A DNA stretch of 47,760 nucleotides, from assembly GCA_017305055.1 (NCBI GenBank), contig JAFKMZ010000064.1, forward strand, positions 1-47,760. Reading direction: 5' to 3'. Positions 17,800 through 26,900 of the stretch are shown one piece after another. Source of the stretch: Lysobacterales bacterium (GTDB lineage: Bacteria; Pseudomonadota; Gammaproteobacteria; Xanthomonadales; Rhodanobacteraceae). The translations under genes were made by a program, and so were the position numbers. The notes under the pieces were generated by a model. It saw nothing but the letters and a program-made list of their open reading frames with translations. It did not search any database and had not been told where the DNA came from. The first letter of the stretch is position 1; every line of letters begins with the position of its first letter.

Positions 17800-18432
17800 T
17801 CAGCCTTGTGGCGCAGCCGCGGCCACGATGACACCGCACGCAATCCGTGCGCCGGCGTTGCCCGACGGTTGGCTCTGGTAGTCGTCCGGCTGTTCGTGCA
17901 CGACCAGGGCGCGACCAATCACGTCGTGCTCGCTGCCGGGTGTCAGCGACATGTCGTGCACCAGCACGTCCACGTCGGCGACGCCCTGGGCATTGGCCAG
18001 CTGGTTGGGCATATCGCCGACATGATGGGGATCGGCGTCCATGCTGCCATGGGCCTGCCCGGCGGGATTGAAATGGCCACCCGCGCTGGTGGCGTCCGGC
18101 GCGCTGCAGTCGCCGTTCTCGTGGACATGGAAGCCGTGCTCGCTGCCCGGCTTCAGGCCGGCAAGCTCACCACTGATGCGCACCCCATCGCCCTCGGCGC
18201 GCAGGGTCAGGGTGCCATTGGCATCATGGCCCTGGGTGGGCTTGAGCACGACCTGTGCCGCCGGCGCGGTAGCCTGGACGCCTGTCGCCACAGGAGCGCT
18301 CGGTGCGGCAACGGTCGCCGGCGGCGCCACGGTGTCGCCCGCCGGCGGTGTGGACGGTGAGCTGCAGGCCGCCAGGCCAAGCGCCGCGGCAACCGCGAGG
18401 GAGAGGACAATAGACTGGTGATTGAAAGACAT
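17800..18432 (-). CDS. sodC: Cu/Zn superoxide dismutase, lipoprotein
   Basis: 210 residues, an envelope enzyme dismuting superoxide. A lipoprotein signal peptide ends in LGLAACSS (lipobox LAAC), followed by a Pro/Ala/Val-rich linker and the SodC domain. Copper and zinc ligands are in HGFHVHENGDC, GHFNPAGQAHG, DPHHVGDMPN and the C-terminal ALVVHEQPDD. The two Cys of the structural disulphide are in GDCSAP and GARIACGVI. The ATG at 18432 opens the signal peptide and has CGGAG seven nt upstream. It is convergent with fetB and divergent from the response regulator gene. Confidence 0.96.
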   Translation of the reverse strand: MSFNHQSIVLSLAVAAALGLAACSSPSTPPAGDTVAPPATVAAPSAPVATGVQATAPAAQVVLKPTQGHDANGTLTLRAEGDGVRISGELAGLKPGSEHGFHVHENGDCSAPDATSAGGHFNPAGQAHGSMDADPHHVGDMPNQLANAQGVADVDVLVHDMSLTPGSEHDVIGRALVVHEQPDDYQSQPSGNAGARIACGVIVAAAAPQG

Positions 18433-18712
18433 GCGGCGCTCCGGGACAGAGTGGATTGGCAAGGGTAACCGACGCGCAATGAATTATCTGTCATCAAACG
18501 CCATGGTCCAGCCGCGCCGCGGTGGCATCCTTCCACCGTTCCGCGTCATGCTTGCGGTCGCGGCACTTCAGCGTCTCCGGTGTTGTCTGCAGCAGCGGTG
18601 ACGGGCGAATGGAGGGTGTGGACCGCCGCCGTGCAGGATGCGCGGCGACCGCGGCAGCCGACCGGCCGCGACCTTGGCGCCTTGTGGCGCGTGACTGACA
18701 GGCTCTACATTC

Positions 18713-19387
18713 GTGCGCATCCTGCTGGTTGAAGACGATACCTCGATTGCCGCGGCCATCGCAGCCACGCTGCGCGGCCAGGCCCATGCGGTGGACCAGG
18801 TGATGGACGGCGCGGCAGCCGACGCGGCGCTGCGGGAGGTCGACTACGATCTGGTGATCCTCGACCTCGGCTTGCCGCGACTGGACGGCACGGAGGTGCT
18901 GCGGCGGCTGCGCAGCCGCGAGGCCGCCGTTCCAGTGCTGGTCATCACCGCCCGCGACGGACTGGACGAGCGTGTGCGCGTGCTCGACCTGGGTGCCGAC
19001 GACTACCTGGTGAAGCCCTTTGCGCTGGCCGAATTCGAGGCCCGGGTACGTGCGTTGCTGCGCCGCGCGGTGGGCGGTGGCACGAACCTGCTGACGGTGG
19101 GGCGCCTGCACCTCGACCTGCCGGGCCGGCGCGCCTGGGTGGACGAGCAGCCGCTGACCCTCACCGCGCGGGAGTTCGGCCTGCTCGAGGCCCTGGCCTC
19201 CCGCGTGAACCGGGTCACCAACCGACCGCAACTGGTCGATGCGCTGTGCGAGTGGGACCAGAACCTCACCGGCAACGGCCTGGACATCGCCGTGCATCGC
19301 GTGCGGCGCAAGCTCAAGGACAGTGGTGCGCGGATCCGCACCATCCGCGGCCTGGGTTTCCTGCTCGAGGAAGAGCCGCATGACTGA
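18713..19387 (+). CDS. OmpR-family response regulator
   Basis: 224 residues. The receiver domain has the acidic pair in LLVEDDTS (D8, D9), the phospho-acceptor D51 in VILDLGLPRLDG, and K101 in DYLVKPFALAEFEARVRALLRR. A C-terminal winged helix follows, with LTLTAREFGLLEALASRVNRVTNRPQL and NGLDIAVHRVRRKL...IRTIRGLGFLLEE. It is of the TctD/QseB type. It starts at GTG. The end overlaps the kinase start by 8 nt. It probably controls the export operon beginning at 20949, given a direct repeat in front of that operon (inference). Confidence 0.93.
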   Translation: MRILLVEDDTSIAAAIAATLRGQAHAVDQVMDGAAADAALREVDYDLVILDLGLPRLDGTEVLRRLRSREAAVPVLVITARDGLDERVRVLDLGADDYLVKPFALAEFEARVRALLRRAVGGGTNLLTVGRLHLDLPGRRAWVDEQPLTLTAREFGLLEALASRVNRVTNRPQLVDALCEWDQNLTGNGLDIAVHRVRRKLKDSGARIRTIRGLGFLLEEEPHD

Positions 19388-20773
19388 GTCCGTTCGCGAC
19401 GGGAAATCGCCCAGCCTGCGGCGGCGCCTGCTGCTGTTCCTGCTCGTCCCAATGCTGCGCTGCTGCTGCTGGACGGAGCGGTGACCTACTTCGTGGCCTT
19501 GAACTATTCCAACCGGGTGCACGACAGCGGCCTGGAGGACGACCTGCACACGCTCGCGCAGATGTTCCGCCTGAAGCGGACCTCCGGCGAGCTGCCGGAA
19601 GAGGCGCGGTTCCTGCTCGAGTACGAACCCAACGGCCACAACTATTACGCCGTGCGCAGCAGCAAGCACGGGCTGATCAGCGGCAACGGCGCCTTTACGC
19701 GCCGGGAGGCGCCGCCTCCCGACGCGCAGCCCCGCCTCTACGATTCGGAGCTGGACGGCAAGCGCCTGCGCGCCGCCGAGCTGAGCCTGCGCTCGCCAGC
19801 CGATGCGCAGGACATTCTCACCATCGCCATCGCCGAGACACTCAACGACCGGCGCCTGCGCGCGCGGCAGATCCTGCTGCTGACGATACCGCTGCAGACC
19901 ATCTTCATCCTGGGCATCCTCTCGCTGGTGTGGCTGGGGGTCACGCGCGGGCTGCGCATCCTGGAGCCCCTGACCCGGCGCCTGGCGGGGCGCGAGCACG
20001 AGCTGGGTCCGATCAGCGGCGCCGATGTGCCGGTGGAAATCCTGCCGCTGACGCAGACCATCGACGCGCTGTTCGCGCGCCTGAGCACCGTGCTCGAGGC
20101 GCAGAAGCGCTTCATGGCCGACGCCGCCCACCAGCTGCGCACGCCGCTGGCCGGCCTCCGCCTGCACACCGAGCGCGCCCTGTCCGATCCGAGCCCGGAA
20201 ACCCTGCGCGATGCGCTTGAGCACATCCACAAACTCACCGGACGCACCACCCGGACCGCCATGCAGCTGCTGGCGCTGACCCGGGCCAGCAACCCGCCCG
20301 ATGCAACGGACGACTCCACGCACGTGGATCTGGCGCTGCTGGTCCCGGAAATCGTTGGTGCGCGCGTGCAGGAAGCCCTCCATGCCGACATCGACCTGGG
20401 CTACGCCGGCCCCCACGCCGGCGCCATCATCCTGGGCGTCGCCGACAGCCTGCGCGAGCTGCTGGACAACCTCATCGACAATGCGCTGCGCTATGCCGGC
20501 GCACAGGCCCGGGTCACCGTCAGCGTGCGACACCTGGCCGACGGCGGTGTCGCGTTGCAGGTCGAAGATGATGGTCCCGGCGTGCCGCCGGAGCTGTGGT
20601 CGCGCCTGGGCGAGCGCTTCTTCCGCGCGCCCGGAGCGCGCGAGGGCGGCAGTGGCCTGGGACTCGCCATCGTCGGACAGATCGCCAACCAGCATCACGC
20701 CCGGATCGTCTACTCATCGGCAGCCGGCGGCGGCTTGCGCGTCAGCGTGCAGTTCCCGCCCCTGCCTGCGTAG
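19380..20773 (+). pseudogene. Sensor histidine kinase, split by a one-base frameshift
   Basis: The kinase starts at the ATG at 19380 (MTESVRDGKSPSLRRRLLLFLLVPML), but its frame ends at a TGA at 19482-19484. The rest of the protein continues in another frame from about 19481 to 20773. Adding a single G after ATGCTG at about 19457 restores an uninterrupted hydrophobic helix, PMLALLLLDGAVTYFVALNYS, so one base is missing inside a CTG-rich run. The rest looks intact: a periplasmic sensor domain, a second membrane helix (LLLTIPLQTIFILGILSLVWLG), H-box FMADAAHQLRTPLAGL, N-box LLDNLIDNAL, G1 VEDDGPGVP and G2 GGSGLGLAIV. Possible causes are a sequencing error, true inactivation or slippage in the repeat. 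It resembles TctE/QseC kinases with a 2CSK-type N terminus. Confidence 0.85.
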
Positions 20774-20790
20774 TGCGTAGAATGCGGAAG

Positions 20791-20809
20791 GCATCCTAAG
20801 CATCCTTAA
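20791..20809 (+). promoter_or_regulatory. Tandem direct repeat, possible response-regulator site
   Basis: GCATCCTAA and GCATCCTTAA lie back to back with a 9-10-bp period in the 175-nt gap before the export operon and just after the sensor kinase stop. Tandem 9-11-bp half sites are what OmpR-family regulators bind. The link to the adjacent response regulator is inference from position. Confidence 0.45.
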
Positions 20810-20948
20810 AGCCTCTTGGACCACACTCGCCGCCATGCTGTATCCGCTGGCCTCCACCCGGCCGCCTCATCGTCCTCTCGCAAGCCACCACCGTGAGACC
20901 CCGTCGTGGCGGCAAACGTCACGTGGTCGCCGTGGGAGCTGAGCCGAC

Positions 20949-22355
20949 GTGCCGTGCACACTCGCCCGCCACTTTGCCATCCTGCTTGGCGCAGCTGCCG
21001 TAGGAGCGTGCGCGACGCGGCCACTCCCGGTGCTCGCACCGTCCGTGCCGGCGCAGTGGCAGCAGGCGATCCAGGCCGACGCCGGCAAGGTTGACCTGCG
21101 CGGCTGGTGGCACGCGTTCCACGACCCGCAACTCGATGCACTGGTCGATACCGCACTGCGCGACAACCTGGACGTAGCCGCCGCACGCGAACACCTGCTG
21201 GCGGCGCGCGCGCTGGAGCGCAGTTCCAGGTACGTCTATTTCCCCGGCCTGCGGGCCAAGACCATGGACGCCATCGACCCGGACGCGCGGGCCACCTACT
21301 TCGTGGCCGGCTTCGACGCGCTGTGGGAAATTCCGCTGTTTGGCCGCGATGTCGCGACCGCCCGCCAGGCGCAGGGCAATCACGACCTGGCGCTGGCGAA
21401 CCTGCAGCAGGCACGCGTCTCGCTGGTGGCCGAAGTGGTGCGCAATTGGCTGGACCTGCGCGCGGCACAGCAGCGCCAGGTCACTCTGGACGCCATGCGC
21501 GGTGAGCGCGAGCGGCAGCTGCAGCTGTGGCAAACCCGCCTGCGCCTGAAGTTGGCCGATCCTGGCGACGTGGCCCAGGCCGAAGCCGCGGCCGCCCAGG
21601 CGCGCGCCGCCGCAGCCGAACCCGCGCAAGCCATGCGCGCCGCCGCCCAGGCGCTGGCGGCGCTGCTCGGACGCGACGAGGCTGACCCGGCCTGGCTCGC
21701 CCCAGGCGCACTGCCTGACCTGGGCGCACTTGCCCTGCGCAGCGCGCCTGCCGACCTCCTGCGCACGCGGCCGGAGATCGTCCACGCCGAAGCCGCCGTG
21801 CTGGCCGCTGCCGGCGATGCCGGCGTCGCCCATGCCGACATGTTCCCCAGCGTCAAGCTTGGCGGGTCGATCGTATGGGCAACCAACATGGCCACCTACC
21901 GCCGGCCCGGCGACAGCGCCATCGCCTCTGCCGGGCCGGTGCTGGACATCCCGCTGTTCGACTGGGGCCTGCGCCGCGCCCAAGACCACGCCAAGGCCCA
22001 CGAACTCCAGGCTGCCGTGTTCGCCTACCGCCAGGCCGTGCTCGATGGCGTGGCCGAAGTGCAGACCGCACTGGGCCGCCTGGCGCTGCAGCGCCAGCAG
22101 GAGCACGAGAGCGCACAGGCCGCAGCCGCGCTCGAACGCGCGCACGCTGCGGTGGCCAGGCGCGTCACCCTGGGCCTGGACAGCCCGCTGCAGCAGCTGG
22201 ACAGCGCGCTGGCCGCAGGCCAGGCCCGGCTCACTGCCATCGATGCGCGCACCGCGCACAGCCTGGCCTTCGTCAGCCTGTACAAGGCGCTCGGCGGCGC
22301 GCCCCTGCCGGCCGTGAGCGACGACGCCCAGGCTGCGGTAGGGCCCCGAAACTGA
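20949..22355 (+). CDS. TolC-family outer-membrane efflux lipoprotein (NodT-like)
   Basis: 468 residues, a trimeric outer-membrane exit duct. The lipoprotein signal has its Cys at residue 21 (AAAVGACATRP). The NodT-type opening follows (WWHAFHDPQLDALVDTALRDNLDVAAAREHLLAARAL), then two outer membrane efflux repeats rich in Ala/Gln helices, with ADLLRTRPEIVHAEAAVLAAAGDAGVAHADMFPSVKLGG as the second-repeat hallmark. It starts at GTG 20949. It is the first gene of a four-gene export operon; the stop overlaps the permease start (TGATG). Confidence 0.92.
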   Translation: MPCTLARHFAILLGAAAVGACATRPLPVLAPSVPAQWQQAIQADAGKVDLRGWWHAFHDPQLDALVDTALRDNLDVAAAREHLLAARALERSSRYVYFPGLRAKTMDAIDPDARATYFVAGFDALWEIPLFGRDVATARQAQGNHDLALANLQQARVSLVAEVVRNWLDLRAAQQRQVTLDAMRGERERQLQLWQTRLRLKLADPGDVAQAEAAAAQARAAAAEPAQAMRAAAQALAALLGRDEADPAWLAPGALPDLGALALRSAPADLLRTRPEIVHAEAAVLAAAGDAGVAHADMFPSVKLGGSIVWATNMATYRRPGDSAIASAGPVLDIPLFDWGLRRAQDHAKAHELQAAVFAYRQAVLDGVAEVQTALGRLALQRQQEHESAQAAAALERAHAAVARRVTLGLDSPLQQLDSALAAGQARLTAIDARTAHSLAFVSLYKALGGAPLPAVSDDAQAAVGPRN

Positions 22356-23488
22356 TGGTCGCGCTGGCACGCAAGACGCTGCTCTACGAATGGCGTCGCT
22401 TTCTCCCGGCGATGGTGGCGATCGGCTTCGCCGGCCTGCTGCAACTGCTGCAGGCCGGGCTGGTGCTGGGCATCTTCGGCAGCGCCAGCGTGTATATCAC
22501 GGGTTCCTCGGCCGACCTGTGGGTGGGCTATCCCGGCACGCAGAGTGTCAACCTGGGCCGGGCGATCAACCCCGACCTGGCCATGCTGCTGCACACGGAC
22601 CCAGCCGTGACCCGGGTGGAACCGTTCTATTGGGTCGATGCCGACTGGCGCGGCCCACGCGGCACGGGTGGCGAATCCGTATTCGTCTCCGGCATCGATC
22701 CGCGGCCGGACGCGCTGATGTTTTCCCAGGCGCTGCCGCCCGCGCTGCGCGCCCGCCTGCGCGAGCCGGACGCAGTCATCGTCGACCGCGCCGACATCAG
22801 CAAGCTCGGCGTACGGGTGGGCGACAGCGCGGCAATCAACGGCCAACGGGTACGCGTGGTCGGCGTGGCCAGGGGCCTGCGCGCGCTTGGTGGAGTGAAC
22901 GTGGTGAGTTCGCTGGATACCGCGCGCGAGCTCGATATCGACCCGGTCGACGCCGGCCGCCCGACCTACCTGGTGGCGCGCCTGCGCGACCCGGGCCAGG
23001 CCGACGTGGTGGCGGCGCGCCTGCGCGGCCGCGGCGGCTTTGGGCCCTACCAGGTATGGACCGCGTCGGATTTCGCCCGCCGCTCGGTGCTGTACTGGAT
23101 GCTCGACACCGGCGCCGGGGCCGGCGTGCTGTTCCTGGCCGGCATCGTGTTCCTGGTCGGCGCGGTGATCACCAGCCAGACCCTGATGGGTGCGGTGGCT
23201 GGCTCGGCGCGGGAATACGCCACGCTCAACGCGCTCGGTGTGGGTGTCGCCAAACTGCGCTGGGTGGTGCTGGAGCAGGCGTTCTGGGTCAGCGCGCTCG
23301 GCCTGCTCGGCGCCACCGTGCTCGGCATCGCGATCATCGCGCTGGCGCGCAGCCAGGACGTGCCTGTGGTACTCGACGCACCCATCACCCTGGCCTGCAT
23401 CGCGCTCGCGGTGGGCCTGGCCGCGGTCTCCGGACTGGTGGCCATGCGCGGCCTGCGTCGCGCCGACCCGGCGGCCCTGCTGCGATGA
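22355..23488 (+). CDS. FtsX-like ABC exporter permease (DevC/MacB type)
   Basis: 377 residues. An N-terminal membrane helix (FLPAMVAIGFAGLLQLLQAGLVLGIF) precedes a large periplasmic MacB_PCD-like domain (about 45-240), then three C-terminal helices of the FtsX domain (GVLFLAGIVFLVGAVITSQTLMGAV, WVSALGLLGATVLGIAIIA, ITLACIALAVGLAAVSGLVA). This 1+3 topology is shared by MacB, LolC/E and DevC. The start overlaps the preceding stop by one base and the end overlaps the ATPase start (ATGA). The cargo is unknown. Confidence 0.92.
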   Translation: MVALARKTLLYEWRRFLPAMVAIGFAGLLQLLQAGLVLGIFGSASVYITGSSADLWVGYPGTQSVNLGRAINPDLAMLLHTDPAVTRVEPFYWVDADWRGPRGTGGESVFVSGIDPRPDALMFSQALPPALRARLREPDAVIVDRADISKLGVRVGDSAAINGQRVRVVGVARGLRALGGVNVVSSLDTARELDIDPVDAGRPTYLVARLRDPGQADVVAARLRGRGGFGPYQVWTASDFARRSVLYWMLDTGAGAGVLFLAGIVFLVGAVITSQTLMGAVAGSAREYATLNALGVGVAKLRWVVLEQAFWVSALGLLGATVLGIAIIALARSQDVPVVLDAPITLACIALAVGLAAVSGLVAMRGLRRADPAALLR

Positions 23489-24255
23489 ACGCGGCGACGA
23501 TGAACGCGGCAGCACCATCCCCGCGCCAGCACGACGGCCCGACCCTGGTGGCCGAGGGCGTGTGCAAGGCCTTCGCTTCCGGGCGCGTGCGTATCCAGGT
23601 GCTGGATGGCCTGTCGCTGCGCATCGAGCCGGCCGAGCTGACCCTGATTTCCGGGCCCTCGGGCTGCGGCAAGAGCACCCTGCTCGCCATCCTGAGCGGC
23701 CTGCAGCCTGTGGACCAGGGTCGGGTGACGGCGCTGGGCAGCGACCTGGGCGGACTCGACCTGCGCGCGCTGGAGCGCTTCCGCCTGCTGCACACCGGCT
23801 TCGTGTTCCAGGGCTTCAACCTGTTTCCCGCGCTGAGCGCGCTGGAGCAGGTGGAGCTGCCGCTGAACTATCTGGACCTGGGACGCAAGGAATCCCGCCA
23901 CCGCGCGGTGCAATCGCTGGACGAGGTGGGCCTGCGGCACCGCATGCGCCTGCGCCCGGCCGAGCTGTCAGGTGGCGAGAAGCAGCGCGTGGCCATTGCC
24001 CGGGCCCTGGCCAAGCAGCCGGACCTGCTGTTTGCGGACGAGCCGACCAGCGCGCTGGACGCGGCCAACGGCCAGATGGTGATCGACATACTGCACCGCA
24101 TCGCCCGCACCCACGGCACCACCGTGCTGTGTGTCAGCCACGATCCGCGCCTGATCCACCATGCCGATCGCGTGCTGGCCATGGAGGACGGCCGCATACT
24201 GAGCGACACGCGGCCGGCAAACCCGGTCACACCGTTTCAAGGATCCGTGACATGA
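23485..24255 (+). CDS. ABC exporter ATP-binding protein (DevA/LolD type)
   Basis: 256 residues. Walker A is GPSGCGKSTLLAILSG, the Q-loop is FVFQGFNLFPALSALEQVELPL, the signature is LSGGEKQRVAIARALA, Walker B is LLFADEPTSALD and the switch His is in LCVSHDPR. The Q-loop and signature wording are those of the LolD/MacB/DevA ATPases that drive FtsX-type permeases. Starts at the ATGA overlap with the permease and overlaps the adaptor gene by 4 nt. Confidence 0.94.
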   Translation: MNAATMNAAAPSPRQHDGPTLVAEGVCKAFASGRVRIQVLDGLSLRIEPAELTLISGPSGCGKSTLLAILSGLQPVDQGRVTALGSDLGGLDLRALERFRLLHTGFVFQGFNLFPALSALEQVELPLNYLDLGRKESRHRAVQSLDEVGLRHRMRLRPAELSGGEKQRVAIARALAKQPDLLFADEPTSALDAANGQMVIDILHRIARTHGTTVLCVSHDPRLIHHADRVLAMEDGRILSDTRPANPVTPFQGSVT

Positions 24256-25184
24256 ATGGCTCGATGTACCCACCGCGGCTCGCTCTGCTCGTCGCCCTGG
24301 CCCTGCTCGTCGGCTGTTCGCACCCGGCGTCGCCCGCGACTGACGCGGTGGAACCCGCGTACGCCGCCGTCGCGCGCGGCCGCATTGCGGTGGAAGGCGG
24401 ATTGCTGCAACTGGACGCGCCGCGCGCAGGCACGCTGGCCAGCGTCACCGTGCACGAGGGCGACCTGGTGGCCAAGGGCGATGTCCTGGCCACGCTCGAT
24501 CCGGAGCCGGCCCGGCTGCAGTTGCAGGCTGCCCAGGCCGAGCTCAGGCAGGCCGAGGCGCAGACCCGGCTGCTCGGCGACAAGCTGGCCCTTGCGCGCC
24601 AGCAGGCCGAACGCCTGACGCAAGCGGCCAAGGCTGGTGCCGGCGGCGTGCAGGATGCCGAGCAGGCGCGTGGCGCGGCCAGCGAGCTTGCGGCCAACCA
24701 GGCCGCAGCCAATGCAGCTGTCGACCTCGCCCGGCAAAAGCTGGCTGCCGCACGTTACGAGCTCGGCCTGCGCACACTGCGCGCACCAATCGCGGCCCGC
24801 GTGGTGCACGTGCAGGCCCAGCCAGGCGCGAGCGTGGCGCCGCAATCGGGCCCCCTCTTCACCCTGCTCCCGCGCACCGCACCCATCGTGCGGGCCGAGC
24901 TCAGCGTTTCCATGCTCGACGCGGTGCGCCCAGGCATGCCGGCCATCGTGAGCGCCGACGACCTGGGCGGCGCACAGAGCTGGCCGGCCCATGTGCTGCG
25001 CGTGGGCGACGTCGTCGGTGCCTCGACGCTCGATGACGACCCGCAGCAGCGTGCCAACGACCGCACGGTGACCTGCGTGCTCGCCTTTGACCAGCCGCAG
25101 CAGCTGCGCATCGGGCAGCGGGTACTGGTGCGCTTCGGGGCGCCGGCCGCGGCGGCTTCCACGCGAAAGGCAGCTGAAAAGTGA
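24252..25184 (+). CDS. HlyD-family periplasmic adaptor lipoprotein
   Basis: 310 residues. The lipobox Cys is residue 22 (LALLVGCSHPA). A biotinyl-lipoyl half motif (LQLDAPRAGTLASVTVHEGDLVAKGDVLATLD) leads into a long Ala/Gln coiled coil (about 80-160), then the second half motif (TLRAPIAARVVHVQAQPGASV) and a beta-barrel domain. Such adaptors join an inner-membrane ABC transporter to a TolC-type duct, so genes 20949-25184 encode a complete tripartite machine. It is the last gene before a 71-nt gap. Confidence 0.92.
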   Translation: MNGSMYPPRLALLVALALLVGCSHPASPATDAVEPAYAAVARGRIAVEGGLLQLDAPRAGTLASVTVHEGDLVAKGDVLATLDPEPARLQLQAAQAELRQAEAQTRLLGDKLALARQQAERLTQAAKAGAGGVQDAEQARGAASELAANQAAANAAVDLARQKLAAARYELGLRTLRAPIAARVVHVQAQPGASVAPQSGPLFTLLPRTAPIVRAELSVSMLDAVRPGMPAIVSADDLGGAQSWPAHVLRVGDVVGASTLDDDPQQRANDRTVTCVLAFDQPQQLRIGQRVLVRFGAPAAAASTRKAAEK

Positions 25185-25255
25185 CGCTGGCATGCTGCCC
25201 GGGTGCGGATTAGGAGCCTGGACGGCATCCACCGCCCAAGCTCCCAGGTGCCCAC

Positions 25256-26092
25256 GTGATCAAAGCTACCGATTTCCTGCTCGAGGGCGACCGCCGCGGC
25301 GTGCTGCTGATCCACGGGCTCACCGGCACGCCGCTGGAGATGCGCCTGCTGGCCAAGGGCCTCAACAGCGCAGGCTTCACCGTGCATTGCATGCAACTGG
25401 CCGGGCACTGCGGCGACGTCGAGGATCTACTCGCCACTGGTTGGCGCGACTGGTACACCAGCGTGGAACAGGCCGCCGACCGCCTGCTGCAGCGCGTCGA
25501 TCATCTGTTTGTCGGCGGCCTGTCGATGGGTGCGCTGCTTGCGCTCAAGCTGGCCGCCGACCGCCCGGACCAGGTCGCCGGTGTGGGCGTGTACGGCGCC
25601 ACGTTCCGCTATGACGGCTGGAGCATTCCCGGGATTGCGCGCCTGGCATTCATGCTGCCGCTGGCGACGAGGCTCGGCCTGGGACGGCGCCGCATGTTCT
25701 TCGAGCGGCCGCCCTATGGCTTGCGTGACGAGCGGCTGCGCGCGCACGTCAGCGCCGCCATGCAGGGCAGCGACAGCAGCGTGGCCGGCCTGCCCGGCAA
25801 TCCCTGGCCATCGCTGGCCGAGCTGTTCCGGCTCTCCCGGCAGGTGCGCCGCCAGTTGCCGCGGGTGCGCGCGCCGTGTCTGGTGGCGCACGCCAGCGAG
25901 GACGACGTGGCCAGCCTGGACAACGCCAGACTGGTGCTGCGCGAGGTGCGCGGCCCAGCCGAACTGCTGCTGCTCGATGACAGCTATCACATGATCACCA
26001 TCGACCGGCAGCGCCATTTGCTGGCCGAGCGCTCGGTGCGCTTCTTCGACCGCATCGTGGCGGCGCAGGCGGCCGACCGCGCGGCGGCCTAG
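25256..26092 (+). CDS. Alpha/beta-hydrolase, carboxylesterase/lipase-like
   Basis: 278 residues. It belongs to the monoacylglycerol lipase/carboxylesterase branch: oxyanion segment LLIHGLTGTPLEMRLLAKGL, nucleophile elbow VGGLSMGALLAL, acid in VAHASEDDVASLDN and the catalytic His in LDDSYHMITIDRQR. No signal peptide, so cytoplasmic. Starts at GTG 25256. It is followed after 8 nt by two small transporter genes and an aminotransferase gene, all in the same direction, so it may act on an ester or acyl intermediate of that unit (inference). Confidence 0.88.
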   Translation: MIKATDFLLEGDRRGVLLIHGLTGTPLEMRLLAKGLNSAGFTVHCMQLAGHCGDVEDLLATGWRDWYTSVEQAADRLLQRVDHLFVGGLSMGALLALKLAADRPDQVAGVGVYGATFRYDGWSIPGIARLAFMLPLATRLGLGRRRMFFERPPYGLRDERLRAHVSAAMQGSDSSVAGLPGNPWPSLAELFRLSRQVRRQLPRVRAPCLVAHASEDDVASLDNARLVLREVRGPAELLLLDDSYHMITIDRQRHLLAERSVRFFDRIVAAQAADRAAA

Positions 26093-26100
26093 GCCAGCCA

Positions 26101-26460
26101 ATGTCGCCGCTCGCCCTCGCGCTGTGGCTGGCCAACATCGTGCTGGACACCGGCGGCCAGCTGGCCTTCAAGGCCGCGGCCGGCGACCCGGCTGCCGGCG
26201 ATGGCATGGCGCGCTGGCGCTACATGCTGACGCGGCGCTGGCTGTGGCTGGGCGTGGCTTGCTACGTCGGCGAATTCCTGGCCTGGATCGCCTTCCTGTC
26301 GCTGTTGCCGCTGTCGCGCGCCATCCTGCTCGGCGCGATCAACATCGTGGCCGTCATGCTCGCCGGACGCCTGCTGTTCGGCGAGCGCCTGACCCGCCTG
26401 CGCGTCGCCGGCATGCTGCTGGTCACGCTCGGCGTGGCCATCGTGGGGCTGGGCGAATGA
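26101..26460 (+). CDS. SMR/EamA-type half transporter, first of a pair
   Basis: 119 residues with four membrane helices: LALALWLANIVLDTGGQLAFKAAA, LWLGVACYVGEFLAWIAFLSLLPLS, AILLGAINIVAVMLAGRLLFGE and LRVAGMLLVTLGVAIVGLGE. Size and layout match small multidrug resistance proteins and the ArnE/ArnF lipid-carrier flippase subunits. It overlaps the next gene by 4 nt (ATGA). Paired genes of this kind usually make a heterodimer. Confidence 0.85.
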   Translation: MSPLALALWLANIVLDTGGQLAFKAAAGDPAAGDGMARWRYMLTRRWLWLGVACYVGEFLAWIAFLSLLPLSRAILLGAINIVAVMLAGRLLFGERLTRLRVAGMLLVTLGVAIVGLGE

Positions 26461-26897
26461 GCGCACGGCGGCACAACCGGGCCGTGTTCTACCTGGTGGG
26501 CTTCGGCCTGCTGATGACGTTCGACACCTTCGGCGCGATCTGCTTCAAGCTGGCCGGCATGCACGCGCTGCCGGTGGAGGCAAACGTCGACTGGCTGCTG
26601 CGGTTGTTCCGCCACCCCTGGGTATATGGCGCGGTGCTCGGCTATATCGGTGCCTTCTTCACCTGGATGAGCCTGCTCAAGCACGCGCCAATCGGCCCGG
26701 CCTTCGCCGCCTCGCACCTGGAGGTGGTCAGTGTGACCCTGATCTCGATCTGGCTGTTCCACGAGCCGCTCACGGCCGCCAAGGTGATCGGCGCGCTGGC
26801 GATCCTGGCCGGCATCGCCTGCCTGGCCCTGGCCGAGCGCGAGCAGGCCGACAGCGAGTCGGCCGGCAGCGGACCCTCCGCAACCCGGGCCGGCTGA
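26457..26897 (+). CDS. SMR/EamA-type half transporter, second of a pair
   Basis: 146 residues with four membrane helices (VFYLVGFGLLMTFDTFGAICFKLAG, WVYGAVLGYIGAFFTWMSLLKHAPIG, FAASHLEVVSVTLISIWLFHEPL, VIGALAILAGIACLALAE) and a short polar tail. Translationally coupled to the first half transporter. The pair could flip a lipid-linked or acylated product, as ArnEF does, or export a small amphiphile. The DegT-type aminotransferase gene follows three bases after its stop. Confidence 0.85.
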   Translation: MSARRHNRAVFYLVGFGLLMTFDTFGAICFKLAGMHALPVEANVDWLLRLFRHPWVYGAVLGYIGAFFTWMSLLKHAPIGPAFAASHLEVVSVTLISIWLFHEPLTAAKVIGALAILAGIACLALAEREQADSESAGSGPSATRAG

Positions 26898-26900
26898 GCC

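Noticed and set aside
18494-20698. 734-codon minus-strand frame opposite the two-component genes
   Set aside because: The plus strand encodes a response regulator and kinase with complete motifs; the opposite frame has none.
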